Source of the DNA: Psilocybe azurescens
Taxonomy: Eukaryota > Basidiomycota > Agaricomycetes > Agaricales > Agrocybaceae
DNA: 21,929 bases
Direction: 5' to 3'
NCBI GenBank assembly: GCA_023853785.1
Contig: JAJIRX010000604.1
Span: 1 to 21,929 of the forward strand
A program made the position numbers and the translations under genes. Below, in pieces: positions 10,688 to 20,799 of the stretch. The notes below the pieces were generated by a model. That model ran no database searches. It was not told where the DNA came from and saw only the letters and a list, made by a program, of their open reading frames with translations. Every line of letters starts with the position of its first letter. Positions within the stretch are counted from its first letter, which is position 1.

Positions 10688-13154
10688 TCAGAATAATTCG
10701 ACAGAGTCGTAGACGAAATTTGGACTCAAGAAACCTTCGCCTGAGCTACCGCTGATGACATTTATCGCGATTACGTTTGATCCAGCCACCAATGTATTGG
10801 TCGGGATTGCAAAATCGTCTTCCAAGTCATTGTAAGTAAGGGCGGTATGTGCATATATGGGGTGCTATTTTGCACTTACAGAATTGATTCAATCCACGCC
10901 AAGTACCGCGAGTTACTCTAATGTAAGTTTTAGATAAGTGTTATAACTGAAATGATTTGATGGGATGGATACTTACCCTCGAGAGTCCACCTTAATTGGA
11001 GCTGAGGAAAATTTGGATTGGAAAACGATGGTAGAATTTATGCGCAGAAGACCTCACCTGCAGGTGTACTCGAGTTCCAATTATTGACTGAGATCTGAGG
11101 TCTTCCACCTGCAAACGACTCAGTAGTCCGAATGCGCAGCGTGCGAGCACCTGTCAAATAGTCGTTGACTATCCAGATGAATGCTGTAAATGCGCGTACC
11201 AATTTGATTGGATGAGGCTGTCCATTGAATTGTGGTAGGGTTATTGACCTAAATCGTATTTCGATGACCAATGGTAATCGACTGCGAAATTTATCAACAC
11301 GACTCACACGCTGAAATTGAGCCATCGGGAAGGATGCGACAGGGCTATAACCCATGGTGAATGTTGTCGGTCCCCAATCGCTCATTCTCGTATCAGAACT
11401 ACGCAATTTTTGTGATTGAAAAGCCTGCATGCCTTGTTCTATTATGCTTACGGATGCATCGTCTGTATATTTTCGGCGTTCAAGAATCTAATATGATGTG
11501 TTAATAGTCATAAGATCACAAGAACAAGTAGAGTTAAACATACCTGGCAGGTGTCCCATCAACAGTACCTTGAGAGTAATAAAATATATAAACACCTGCT
11601 ATGAATCTTGTTTGAGATCCGTACCGATAGCCCAGATCACGGCCGGTGTATCTAGAGAGGAAGACAAGGTGATGGACGATGTCTGACCAGCGGTGACCAA
11701 CACAGTGCCATTCCCAGCTTCAATTTCTCCTTGGAACAATGTGACTGCATATGTGCCAGGCTTCATCATGTCGCGGGTGAAGTAACCTCTGCATTAACTT
11801 AGTGAGGATGAGAACTAGACCGCATAAGAGAATAAATCGACGAACCCTGACCCAGTTGTCCAGTACTGCGCGGCAGAGTTCTGCATAGCAACAAAAGAAT
11901 CAGAACTTTACACATCTGAGAACGAGGTCTACCCAACTTTAAACCCGATAGTCACAGGCTGCCCAGATAGAATCCCAGAATAGTGACCTGACACCGTCCC
12001 GCGATCAGAAGCAGGAACATACCCTTCAAGTCCAAGGTTCTCCATGAAAGAGGTATCAAGAGAGGGGAAGGCGCAGCTCCAGTCGTGACGGCCATCGCAT
12101 ACCTGTGCGGAGTAAAAGCCATCAATGACCAGACCACTGAAAAATATTACTCACGGCCCAAAGAATCCAGTTCGGAATGTCTCTGTTTGCTCGTGATTAG
12201 AATTCATGTAGAAGTATAGTTCCTGTTGTGCGGTTCCTTGATTGTTGATATCTACCAACCATTAAGCCAAAAGACTTCGACATTGAGAAAGCAGGCATAC
12301 CACGGAAGAAAGGCCCGCCTGACGAGGTTTCATAGCCAACCCCTGGAATGATCATGAAGACACCAACGCCTGGTCCTCCCACGCCATGTACTTGATCTTC
12401 AATGAAACGAACCTTTATAACGGCGAGTTAGAACAGGAAAACCCTTGCTAGAGACATGAAACTTACACTCGAATAGAATTTAGATCGTGTCTGCCCATCC
12501 AATAGGAAAACGTCAGAGCCTTCAATAGCTGTGCCACCGTTGACTTCAGATACAAGGAAACCATTGGGCACCGTTGCCTTGGATAGACGGGCAATGAAGC
12601 GAAGCTCGCCCACCGTGGGCTCTGCCGAGGCGTGGGTGCCTATATACAAGGTATTGATACCAGATTTCACAATATAATAATGCGTCTAAAAAGTTTCGCA
12701 ATGACGCTTGGGTGTCCAATGCAACAGAAATTCTCTTACAATTGTATTGGTCTTGGTGGTGATAATGGCTGTATAGTTGGTTACTTGGTGCGATACATTA
12801 GCAGATCCTGAATCAATGCCCAAAGTCAGTAAGCTAAAGGTCCTACACCTCCACGCAAGAGAGGCATACCTAGACCTGAGCTAAGCTGTGTAAACTTGGT
12901 AGAATCTTGTAATTGCATCCCATTAAAGACCATGGAGGTAATGTCCCCATTAGCTGTGTTGACTGAAGACACTGTTAGCACGCCAACAATATTCCCCGTC
13001 GTTTGTTGCAGCTGCTTACTTGTTGTGACAAGGCCAGCCCCGGAATCAACCAGCAGATTGGACCCAGAAGTCGTGACGCCAAAGGCTGCAAAAACTCCAG
13101 GAAAAGAAAAACCAGCAATAAATTCGAAAGAAAAAGAAAGAGTAGTGTGAACAT
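10688..13154 (-). CDS. Rhamnogalacturonan endolyase, polysaccharide lyase family 4
   Basis: Secreted enzyme that cleaves the rhamnogalacturonan-I backbone of pectin by beta-elimination. It has 17 exons: 13154-13020, 12962-12870, 12807-12740, 12685-12467, 12412-12301, 12251-12155, 12102-11938, 11880-11846, 11788-11625, 11568-11544, 11487-11452, 11398-11308, 11248-11200, 11150-11058, 11001-10977, 10917-10880, 10818-10688. With one base added at 13107-13111 and one at 12064-12067 the model is 525 residues, the usual length of fungal PL4 enzymes. The signal peptide is about 23 residues ([17 protein letters not shown], cleavage near VFA/AFG). Motifs: [19 protein letters not shown] (Lys168, likely the catalytic lysine) and MNSNHEQTE (His229, likely the catalytic histidine), compared from memory with the Aspergillus enzyme. 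A FnIII-like domain follows ([14 protein letters not shown]), then the carbohydrate-binding-like C-terminus ([24 protein letters not shown]). Without the first correction, an in-frame start at 13188 gives a poorer signal peptide. It converges on the MATH-BTB gene. Confidence 0.95.
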
Positions 13155-14069
13155 GTCCAGAATGCGGTTTCCGTTTCCAGCCCAACATCCGAAGGCTCTT
13201 TAAGTATCTTGTTGAATGGGCTATCTCACTCCAACATTCAATAAAGAATTTATCCCAGAGATAGATATTATAGGATGAGCAGGACATCGTGACCCCTGGC
13301 TGCAGTTGCAGACTGTTACAGTAGTATGACATTGCCGGACCGCGAGCAAAAACGGTGGAACACTAGAGAAGTCAAACCTAAGAAAAAGGTATGCAAAATT
13401 AGTACTGAATGAAGACGGGCCTTCCGACCTGCAAAATTATTCCGCGTATCTTCCGTATACAGTGATGTGGATGCTCCAGCCTTCGCATTGATTGCTTAGG
13501 GATATTAACGTACGACCTAGTGTTCTAACTTGATCCCAATGACACTTGTGACCTCATCAAGGGTTCACAAGAATAACACATGAATGAAAAACACGAGAAA
13601 CGATAATTCCATACCGTCCGTGAATTCGCGATCGCAAAAAGAGATAGGTGCATGTTGGTATATCAGAACTTATGCATAGAAGATTCAGCTGCCAATAAGT
13701 AGGTCCAGAAAACAGCAATCTCTCGTCCTTGTTTGAGTATATATTTGCACGGCATATAACCAGAATAAGAAGAGGTCAAATGCATGATTTCGGGAGATAG
13801 AAGGCATGTAGCGATACATATTGACCAGTGGAAGGAGCAGTCGTTTGACATTTTTTCAGCGAGCCATGGGTAGTATCTTGTGGTATGGGAACATCGGTGC
13901 GAGGCGACTGCGATGAACCATCGTGATTTGTATGCGGCCATTTCTGTTTCGTTGTGAAGGATGTCAAAGTTTTCTGGCATGAAATGGCAGTGTTTCTAGT
14001 GACAGTGAGAGGGTTCGTGCAACGAGCTCAAGTCACCTCAACTTTCCCATTAGAGACGGCGCCACGTTA
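13155..14069. other. Spacer between the lyase and GRASP genes
   Basis: It must hold the lyase promoter at its left end (both genes read leftwards) and the 3' part of the GRASP transcript at its right end. On the minus strand, 13967-13776 is an open Ser/Thr/Pro/Gln-rich frame (SSQSPRTDVPIPQDTTHG) that could be a further GRASP exon; see the findings. The overlapping 105-codon frame at 13663-13980 has no family signature. Nothing else was recognised. Confidence 0.5.
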
Positions 14070-15235
14070 CTAGAAACTTGAGTTTTCGGCATTTTCGAGA
14101 GTGTGGGCATGATGGTGATTAAAATTCGCATTGTTGGCTTGAATTGCCACTTGGGCATTCCCTGGTACAGATTCATGGTTCCATTGTCCCCGTTGTTGAT
14201 GTTGCCAATCGGCAAGGTGGCCGTAATTGTGCTGGTTTTCATCGACGGAAACGTCTGCCGGCACGAACAAATCCTGACTACCGTATTCGTCTCCCTGTTC
14301 TTGAAGCTCTGGGGTATAGTTCCAGGAACTCGATCTTCAGGTTGAGCCGGTATCCTATGCAAAAGGCCGAACCTATGTTCAAGGGTCGGCTGGTTATGTA
14401 TACGAATAGCACGTGTATGCATGGTAAAGACGCACCCAAAAACGCAGCCTAGAAGACCTTCTCCACCCCAATGTCGGTTGGGAATGAGGACCACCTCTCT
14501 AAGAGTGCTACAGTGCCGTTAGTAAACCGGATGTTAAGCGATGAAAAGTGACAAACTCGAAATCATATGAGTATACATAAACTCGGAGAGGTTTATCGAC
14601 ATGCTGTAAACACCGTTTAGAAAGGAAGGCGAAAATCAAAGGAACAAGAGCCTACAGCTTCGACAAGATCGTAGAAGTCGTTTTCAGCACCCAATATACC
14701 CCTGACCAACCCAGTATCCAATCACCCATTGGAACAAGGCCTGCACTTTCTGCTGGACTTCCTTCTATCACGTCGAGTACGTGCCACACATTGTCAGAAG
14801 CCGTCTCTGGCTGACATAGGCGCATGCTGAGGCCCAACAATGATGGTTGGGAGGTTGACGCGGATTTTTGTGCATCATTTGAACTGAATTGTTGCTGAGA
14901 CCACACTCTAGAAGGAGTTATTGGTACGACTGCGAGCTGTTAGCCTTTGAGTCCAAAGAGTAAGCTGAAGCGACGCGATCTACCTCTTGTCAGCTGACTT
15001 TTACTGTTCCATACCAGTAGATTCAAAGTGCGGTTTTCATGACTCTCAACAATCTTCTCTAGCTCCGAGGCATCAATAGCATTTTCTGCCGATAAAGAAT
15101 CTCCTTCAAAGCCGACGACGAAGTCGAAAAAGGTTCAATATTTGAGTGGAAAGCCGGAGAGGAAGGGGTAACTCTGAGTACGTGAAGACCGCGTGTTGGT
15201 GTATGTGACTGAGAGATAGATTGACCAGCACCCAT
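14070..15235 (-). CDS. GRASP (Golgi reassembly stacking protein), two PDZ-like domains
   Basis: GRASP proteins tether Golgi membranes and support unconventional protein secretion. Exons: 15235-14984, 14929-14656, 14603-14557, 14507-14436, 14372-14070. The N-terminus MGAGQSIS fits the N-myristoylation pattern MGxxxS used for membrane anchoring. PDZ1 covers about residues 15-85 (GLHVLRVTPSSPA, DFVVGFEGDSL, LNLLVWNSKS). PDZ2 covers about 115-215 (LGLSMRLC, NVWHVLDVIEGSPAESAGL, GDWILGWSGG, NDFYDLVEAHVDKPLRVYVY, HWGGEGLLGC, FGLLHRIP). A Gln/Asn/His-rich tail follows. Three single-base additions are needed, at 15127-15131, 14699-14702 and 14311-14314. With them the five exons sum to exactly 317 codons, and every domain motif matches the family across four introns. 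The stop at 14070-14072 leaves a shorter tail than many fungal GRASPs, so another 3' exon may exist. The homologue in budding yeast is Grh1. Confidence 0.93.
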
Positions 15236-16248
15236 TAATAAAGGAAGAGGTAATCAAAGAAGTATCAATCAAGTTCTAGGAGTCACTAGCACTGATCCAA
15301 GGCATTCAATGTTGACGTTGCGGGTGCAATAAGACCCTTGTTTGGCTGTGCTTGTTGTCGTGTTGTCCTAAACAGGAAATTAACTCGTCCTGTTCAAGTT
15401 CTGAACTCAATCATGTTCTCAATTTTACCTAAATCTGGTATGTCTCCAGTCGTATAAACCCCAGTGCTTCATTCCGCTTACTTGCTGAGTCATATGTTGT
15501 TCTCTCAAATTTCACGATACGGATATCCGTCTCATCGCCGGCTCAGTCACCGTTGCTGCAATGCGTGCACTGGAGGCAAGAAATTCTGAGCAAAGTCTAT
15601 TCAATATCAAAGAGTCTCCTTGAGTATTATAAAATACATACATAGTCTTCTCCAGAGCTACCCGATTAAGGAAGCTAGGGCATACCATTTATGTTGCTGA
15701 TTTTGATCTTGGACAGTCTGCTGGTACTTCGCAGGGATGATTAGACACGGTGTATACTGTATTCCATTACCAGATTGAAGAAGCCTCCGAAGAAATAACG
15801 ACAACTACCCATCCGTTCGGCAAACCAAGCGTGACGGTCCAGACATATTCTCACAAATTATCTGCATCGTCTTTTGGCTTTGAGCTCGCAAAATCCTCAC
15901 GTTGAACCAGGAATCATCCACTTGAATTACATTTTCTATCTTCAGAGTGTAGGTTTTAAAGAAACATCAACTCAGGCCCGTTTTCTGTTGAGGATTTGAG
16001 TCACCTCGTTAGTACTACTGAATTTTGTGGAAATGGTGTACTAATCACTTCAGTTCACAACTCTTCTGCCCGTATTACATATATCTCCAGTTCCCAGCCG
16101 GCTCTGCAGAACGCATCAATTTAGTTATACTGTACAATATTACGAGGCTGTTTTACTGTTGTGGATGGTTAATTGCTTTCAAATCACCGTCGGATACTGT
16201 CTTTGGTGGTAAAGAGATTGTAGTCGTGCACTTTTCGTTAACTGCAGA

Positions 16249-16274
16249 AAATCTGTCAAGGAAATCTGTCAAGG
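16249..16274 (+). repeat. Perfect tandem duplication of a 13-bp unit
   Basis: The unit AAATCTGTCAAGG occurs twice in direct succession, followed by the related GCAAGTCAAGGG. It lies in the gene-poor interval upstream of the Zn2Cys6 gene. It is probably a replication-slippage product, and no function is implied. Confidence 0.85.
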
Positions 16275-17397
16275 GCAAGTCAAGGGACCATACATTCCAT
16301 TGCTTCTGTCGACGAGAATTTTCAATACGGCACCTGTCTTTGTGCTCTGGTATCATTGCTGACAACTCCTCCCAGGGACGACCTCGGCCTCTTAAATTTC
16401 CAGTTCTTACCTAGACGATTTGGAAGTTAACTGACGAAATGTAAGCCAAGCGCCGCCTCTGTTTCGATATGTATATAATTCAAGTATATAAACGATATTC
16501 GGAACTCTTTCGAAAACCAGTGACTGACAGTATGGTTGCCTGCCCCGAAATTCTGGAGGTGTTCTTGTGTGGACCAACAAAGTTTATATAGTCCTTCGAA
16601 CATACTGCGTAAAAAGGAGTTGTCCGTACTACTGAGTAAACAGTCTTGATATTGTAGGGTTCCACTCTATTTCTGACGTAAGATATGCATGACGAATCTT
16701 TTGGCCATGCCCTTCATGAGGGTATGAATCCGTCACTTCCAACAACTGATTATGTACCGTTGATGATCCAAACCAGAGCGAGGGTAGTGTATCGGATTAT
16801 CCTATCGTATATAGGCCCACGCCAGAAAGCCAGAGACAACAATGAGCCAGTTAGACCGTCTGATACCAACTGCTCCTCACCAACGAGTTACAATTAACAT
16901 CGGACTTTGAGTGGTTATAATTAGCATCCATCGTTGGACCGTGTCGTTCACGTGGCACAGCTGAAAACATGAGAATGGAGAAAGAGGATCCGCGGAACAG
17001 TCCCCAGCACTCCCAAACTGCTCCTTTTCAGGGTTCTTTCCGGACTTGACAAAAAATGCCGGAGATCGCTAGCGGTGGTATTCAGATGAGTTGTATGATC
17101 TGATCAAAAACAAAGTAAGAAGGCGAAGGACCAGTGCGCCAGCTGGCTGGGTCAAGATTTGGGTCCGGGATTTTGCCGAATGTGGATGCAGTGTGAACCG
17201 GTATGTTCTCGTGATGTCGATACATGTTGGGCCACCATGCGCAAAGCCGACTCTCTCAAGTTTCTTCAAAAGTGCGGTCATCCTGATATAAATTATTGAA
17301 GAAGTTTTGAGTTTCGAAAGCGCCCGAGCTGCAAACAAGTTGCCACGGGACAACAAACAGACAATCAGTTCAAAAGTACTCGAGTCAAGAGAAAACC

Positions 17398-17440
17398 AAG
17401 CTTTCTCTACCCCACATCTCTCTTGTTTCTAAAATACGTT
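17398..17440 (+). promoter_or_regulatory. Pyrimidine-rich leader ahead of the Zn2Cys6 start codon
   Basis: A CT-rich segment ends about 20 nt before the ATG at 17454. CT-rich stretches upstream of the start codon are common around fungal transcription start sites, so transcription probably begins in or just after this tract. Supported by composition and position only. Confidence 0.35.
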
Positions 17441-17453
17441 CCTCCACACGATC

Positions 17454-20370
17454 ATGCCTGCAGCTCGACCAAAGAAAGAGAATATTTCAGCCACGCCCCC
17501 TTCCGACGATGGCCATCTCAAGGAATCACTCTCCGAAAACAGCAAGAGCAAGAGAAAGTATGTCCTGATTCTCCGACTTTTCACCGCCCCCTTTCAACCG
17601 CCCTCTTGCCCTTCTTCACCCCGCACTCCCCACGTAGCTTCTCCCCGCATTTGTCTTCCATTCTATCTTTCTCTTCATCTAAGTTACTGTTCTCCATGTT
17701 ATTTCATTTCATTTTCAATTTCCAGTCCAATGCTGATCTTTCTTTTCTTCGCCTAATAGGAGGCAATCACAAAGTTTGTGACCTTCGCTCTCCTATCTAC
17801 CTAAAAACTTATTCATTTTGCTTAGGCTGCGATGCCTGTCGAGCACGCAAAGTCCGCTGCGCCAGGGAGAATCCGGATGACCCAAAGCAATCGTGCAAAC
17901 ACTGTATAACTCTAGGCATTCCGTGTACCTACGACTACCAACCAAAAAAGCGGGGTCCGCCTAATTTGTAGGTGGTCTACTCAAAGTCTTCTTGTATTCT
18001 CTTGACACATCCCATAGGTATCTACGACGGCTTCAGGAGGCCGCTGCCGCCGCAGCTGGGGTCAACCGCCAGCGGACAATACACCTGACGCAGAGATCGC
18101 TTCTTCGCCCATCTCTGCCATCGCGAGTCCACCTCAGACTATGGTATCGCCGAGTATTGGCTCGAAGAGTCCGCCGAGTTTCCTGGAATCATCTCTCAAT
18201 CAGCTTCCGTCCATCCCCTCTGTTCCGATGCCCCCTTCGCGATACCCAATTGCCGCAGACACATATCATTCGCATTACCCCCAGCAACAGAATAGCGTGT
18301 CATCTTCGTCTTACAACGGTCCCAGATCCTCTGAATCTAATGGCCATGGTGTTCTTCATCCACATAATCAAGCTCAACCCAAAGCTGAAGAGCAACCTTA
18401 TGCCCCGTCTCCCTCGGATTCCTTTAGTACTTATCCTCTTTACAACTGGTCCTACAAACAACATCAAATTCTGCCTGTTCCTGTTCCTACTACTGTTCCA
18501 CCGCTTTCATATTACTACAGGCCTCGGCGGCTTGAAGAAATTGCACCCAGAGACACTATATCTTTGATTATTGCCTTGTTCTTCGACTTTGTATACCCAT
18601 TGACTCCATGTGTCCACAAACCGTCCTTCATGGCTGATCTACATTCACGGCGCGAAGAAAGAGACCCTCTTTTCTTTGCTTTGGTTATGTCTACGGTGGC
18701 CTCCACTCTGGTTCAGGTCCCTCGATCTTATTTACCCATGGAACGTCCAGTGGTAAGAAAATTGGCACAGGTAGTTCAAACTTTCTGCAAAGTTATTCAC
18801 TTGCTGACCATTCGTGTTAAGACCGCCCATGAAGCCAGTCGACATATTACAATAGCTTCTTACGATCCTCCTACGTCAATGCACGTAGTAATTCGTTACT
18901 TGTTCGTGTCTCCTATAAGCTTCAATCATTCTATCTGATCTCATGTATCTCTTCCTTCAGCGACTGTGTATACCATTTCTGCGAGGGACACGATGCAACA
19001 CAGCATGCTGCATTTGGCGAGGCAGCTCACATCGCGGTGACACTTCGTATGCATGAAGAATCTTCATACGACGGACTCGATCCCATTGAATGTGAAGTCA
19101 GAAGGCGAACTTTCTGGCTTCTCTTTGGAGGTACCACTATATCCTTCGCTTTTCTGATAAAATCATTGACTGATTTTTAGCTGACAAATCCATGTCTATT
19201 CTTCTTGGTCGCCCGATATGTCTGAGGGACGAGGATTGTACAGTCCATTTCCCAAAAGAGCTGGACGATGAATAGTATGTCATTCTACGTCAAGCCGATA
19301 ATCTTCCGTGCTGATGATGTAACTGCCATTCTAGTATTACCCCAGTGCATATTTACCGCAGCCCCACGGAAAAACCGCCATTGTTTCCGGTCTCAACTAC
19401 ACGTCAAGGATATTTGCTCTTTTGGGAGAGATTCTTGTCCGTATCCGAGTTGACAAGCGATCACCGCCTCAAGGACAGTTCGCAACAGCAAGACTTGAAG
19501 AAGTTCAGTCATTGCAGGCGAGAATATTGACTGCCCTCAGCCATACTCCGGAACCTTTGCGATTGAAACAAACTCCCAGTCAACCAAATGTACCTCCTGA
19601 ATATGGAGGTGCCGGTTTCCGTCAGGCTACTTTCGCCGAGGTCAAAGACTTTTTCGATAATCCTAATGCCTCACGCGCAAATGCCCTCAATCCTTTCCTT
19701 GTGATGCAAGCCAATCTTTACGTCACTCAGGTGCGGCACTTCTATCGTGTTTCGAAAGCTACGTCCTGATCATTCTTTGATAATAGCAACTCGTTCGATT
19801 CGTCATCGAACAGTATCGTGACGAACTTATCATGGCATTGCAAGGAAATCTTGATGAGCATCAAGTTGCAGAAGACAGAGAAGCCGTTGCCAGTGATCTA
19901 TTGAACATCTTGCACAGGTAAGATCGTTCTTAAAGCATGCTTCAAAACATTGATCATTCCATTTTGCAGCATACCTATACAGTCCATCGCAACTAATGGG
20001 CCGAGTTTGGTATGCCTTTATATCTCTTAATACAGAACGAAACCTTTGTATTGATTTCTCATTTAGGTTCACAAAGTCAGATTTGTGGCGTCGACATTAT
20101 TGGACGCTGTGCGAAAGGCCGAAACTGCACCTGCGTCTGCAGCTCGCGCACATGCTTATTTATGTAAGGAAGTTTTGACTGATTCTTTCTACAAGGCTAA
20201 CTCTGTTGTTGTTGCAGGGGACTTTTTGAGCATTCTGTCCGAAATCGAAAGGAATTATTTGTAAGTCAGGTTCTTTTACCTGTGGGGTACACGCCTTCTT
20301 AATTCTGCTGATTGGTAGATTGGACGATGACAGAGACGGCAACTCCAGCGGCGATGGCATGATGGTGTGA
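17454..20370 (+). CDS. Zn2Cys6 transcription factor with fungal-specific regulatory domain
   Basis: Nuclear DNA-binding regulator, about 705 residues in 13 exons: 17454-17557, 17760-17773, 17826-17967, 18018-18770, 18822-18901, 18961-19130, 19181-19274, 19335-19730, 19787-19917, 19970-20009, 20067-20163, 20218-20260, 20319-20370. The binuclear zinc cluster has six cysteines (41, 44, 51, 63, 66, 73; spacing CX2CX6CX11CX2CX6C), preceded by basic residues and followed by the linker KKRGPPN. A long Pro/Ser/Gln-rich segment follows. The fungal-specific domain spans about residues 260-500 (DFVYPLTPCVHKPSF, CEVRRRTFWLLFGADKSMS, LLGRPICLRDEDC, FALLGEILVRI). Exon 2 is only 14 nt, between a 202-nt and a 52-nt intron, and supplies the residues just before the first cysteine. 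One base appears missing at 18058-18061 and one at about 19384-19389; adding both gives exactly 706 codons. Its targets cannot be read from the sequence. The nearest candidate is the pectin lyase about 4.3 kb upstream, which is speculation. Confidence 0.92.
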
Positions 20371-20799
20371 TACAGTATTACTATCTTTTTATCTTTTTAT
20401 TTTTTTGTACATTTGTTACTAAATCTCAGGCCTTCGAGTCTCAGTTTTAATGCCTCTGCATAGTATACCCACTCTACCGCATCATGTATTGTCCGACGTC
20501 GACCTATAAAACATTGTAGCATTCAAGTATTTACTGATCACTTACTATTGTACGACATTAACCAATTTCACGAATGCCAGACGTGACCATGAAAATGAAA
20601 TGTCCCTTTGTTAAAGTGTCACTTACCGGTAAGTGCCGAAGGTAGTACGCGTTCGGACCATTAAGAGTGATAGACGCGTCTTCTTTCTTGTCACCCAGTT
20701 GTCATCGCCAAATTCAAATCGTCTCTTTTTCAGTTTATCCGAGGTCTAATTGTCCCCTGAGAAACCTTCGCATTCTGGCACAGTATCTCAAACTCTCCA
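20371..20799. other. Spacer between the Zn2Cys6 and Aos1 genes
   Basis: This is the 3' region of the transcription factor gene and the promoter of the Aos1 gene. A T-rich stretch follows the stop codon at about 20384-20416. A perfect 16-bp palindrome lies at 20620-20635. No open frame here is convincing. Confidence 0.6.
20620..20635. promoter_or_regulatory. Perfect 16-bp palindrome upstream of the Aos1 gene
   Basis: CACTTACCGGTAAGTG is identical to its reverse complement. It lies 165 nt upstream of the Aos1 start codon and 250 nt downstream of the Zn2Cys6 stop codon. Symmetric sites of this size often bind dimeric regulators. The CCGG centre resembles the everted CGG triplets used by some zinc-cluster proteins, but no binding factor can be named. 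Confidence 0.5.

Larger units (their letters stand above)
15236..17453. other. Gene-poor 2.2-kb stretch between divergent genes
   Basis: GRASP reads left from 15235 and the Zn2Cys6 gene reads right from 17454, so this interval must hold both promoters. The longest open frames are 16025-16414 (+, 129 codons) and 17069-17356 (-, 95 codons). They carry no domain signature and I do not support them. A 54-codon open stretch at 15741-15902 (+) reads like protein (VFHYQIEEASEE, GKPSVTVQTYSHKLS) between stops and might be a remnant of a decayed gene. A 13-bp tandem duplication lies at 16249-16274. A pyrimidine-rich leader precedes the Zn2Cys6 start codon. Confidence 0.45.

Noticed and set aside
12826..13332. 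Lyase start at the far upstream in-frame Met near 13332
   Set aside because: The extension carries no secretion signal, while the Met at 13154 (with one base added) or 13188 gives a signal peptide directly ahead of the mature start AFG.
13663..13980. 105-codon minus-strand frame starting MPENFD
   Set aside because: It overlaps a more protein-like low-complexity frame and has no signature; at most one of the two is coding.
14070..15235. Programmed ribosomal frameshifting as explanation for the breaks
   Set aside because: No slippery heptamers recur, and the breaks are spread through unrelated housekeeping genes at ordinary homopolymers of all four bases.
16025..16414. 129-codon open frame on the plus strand
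   Set aside because: No domain signature, no plausible splice partners, and a codon pattern unlike the neighbouring genes; probably chance.
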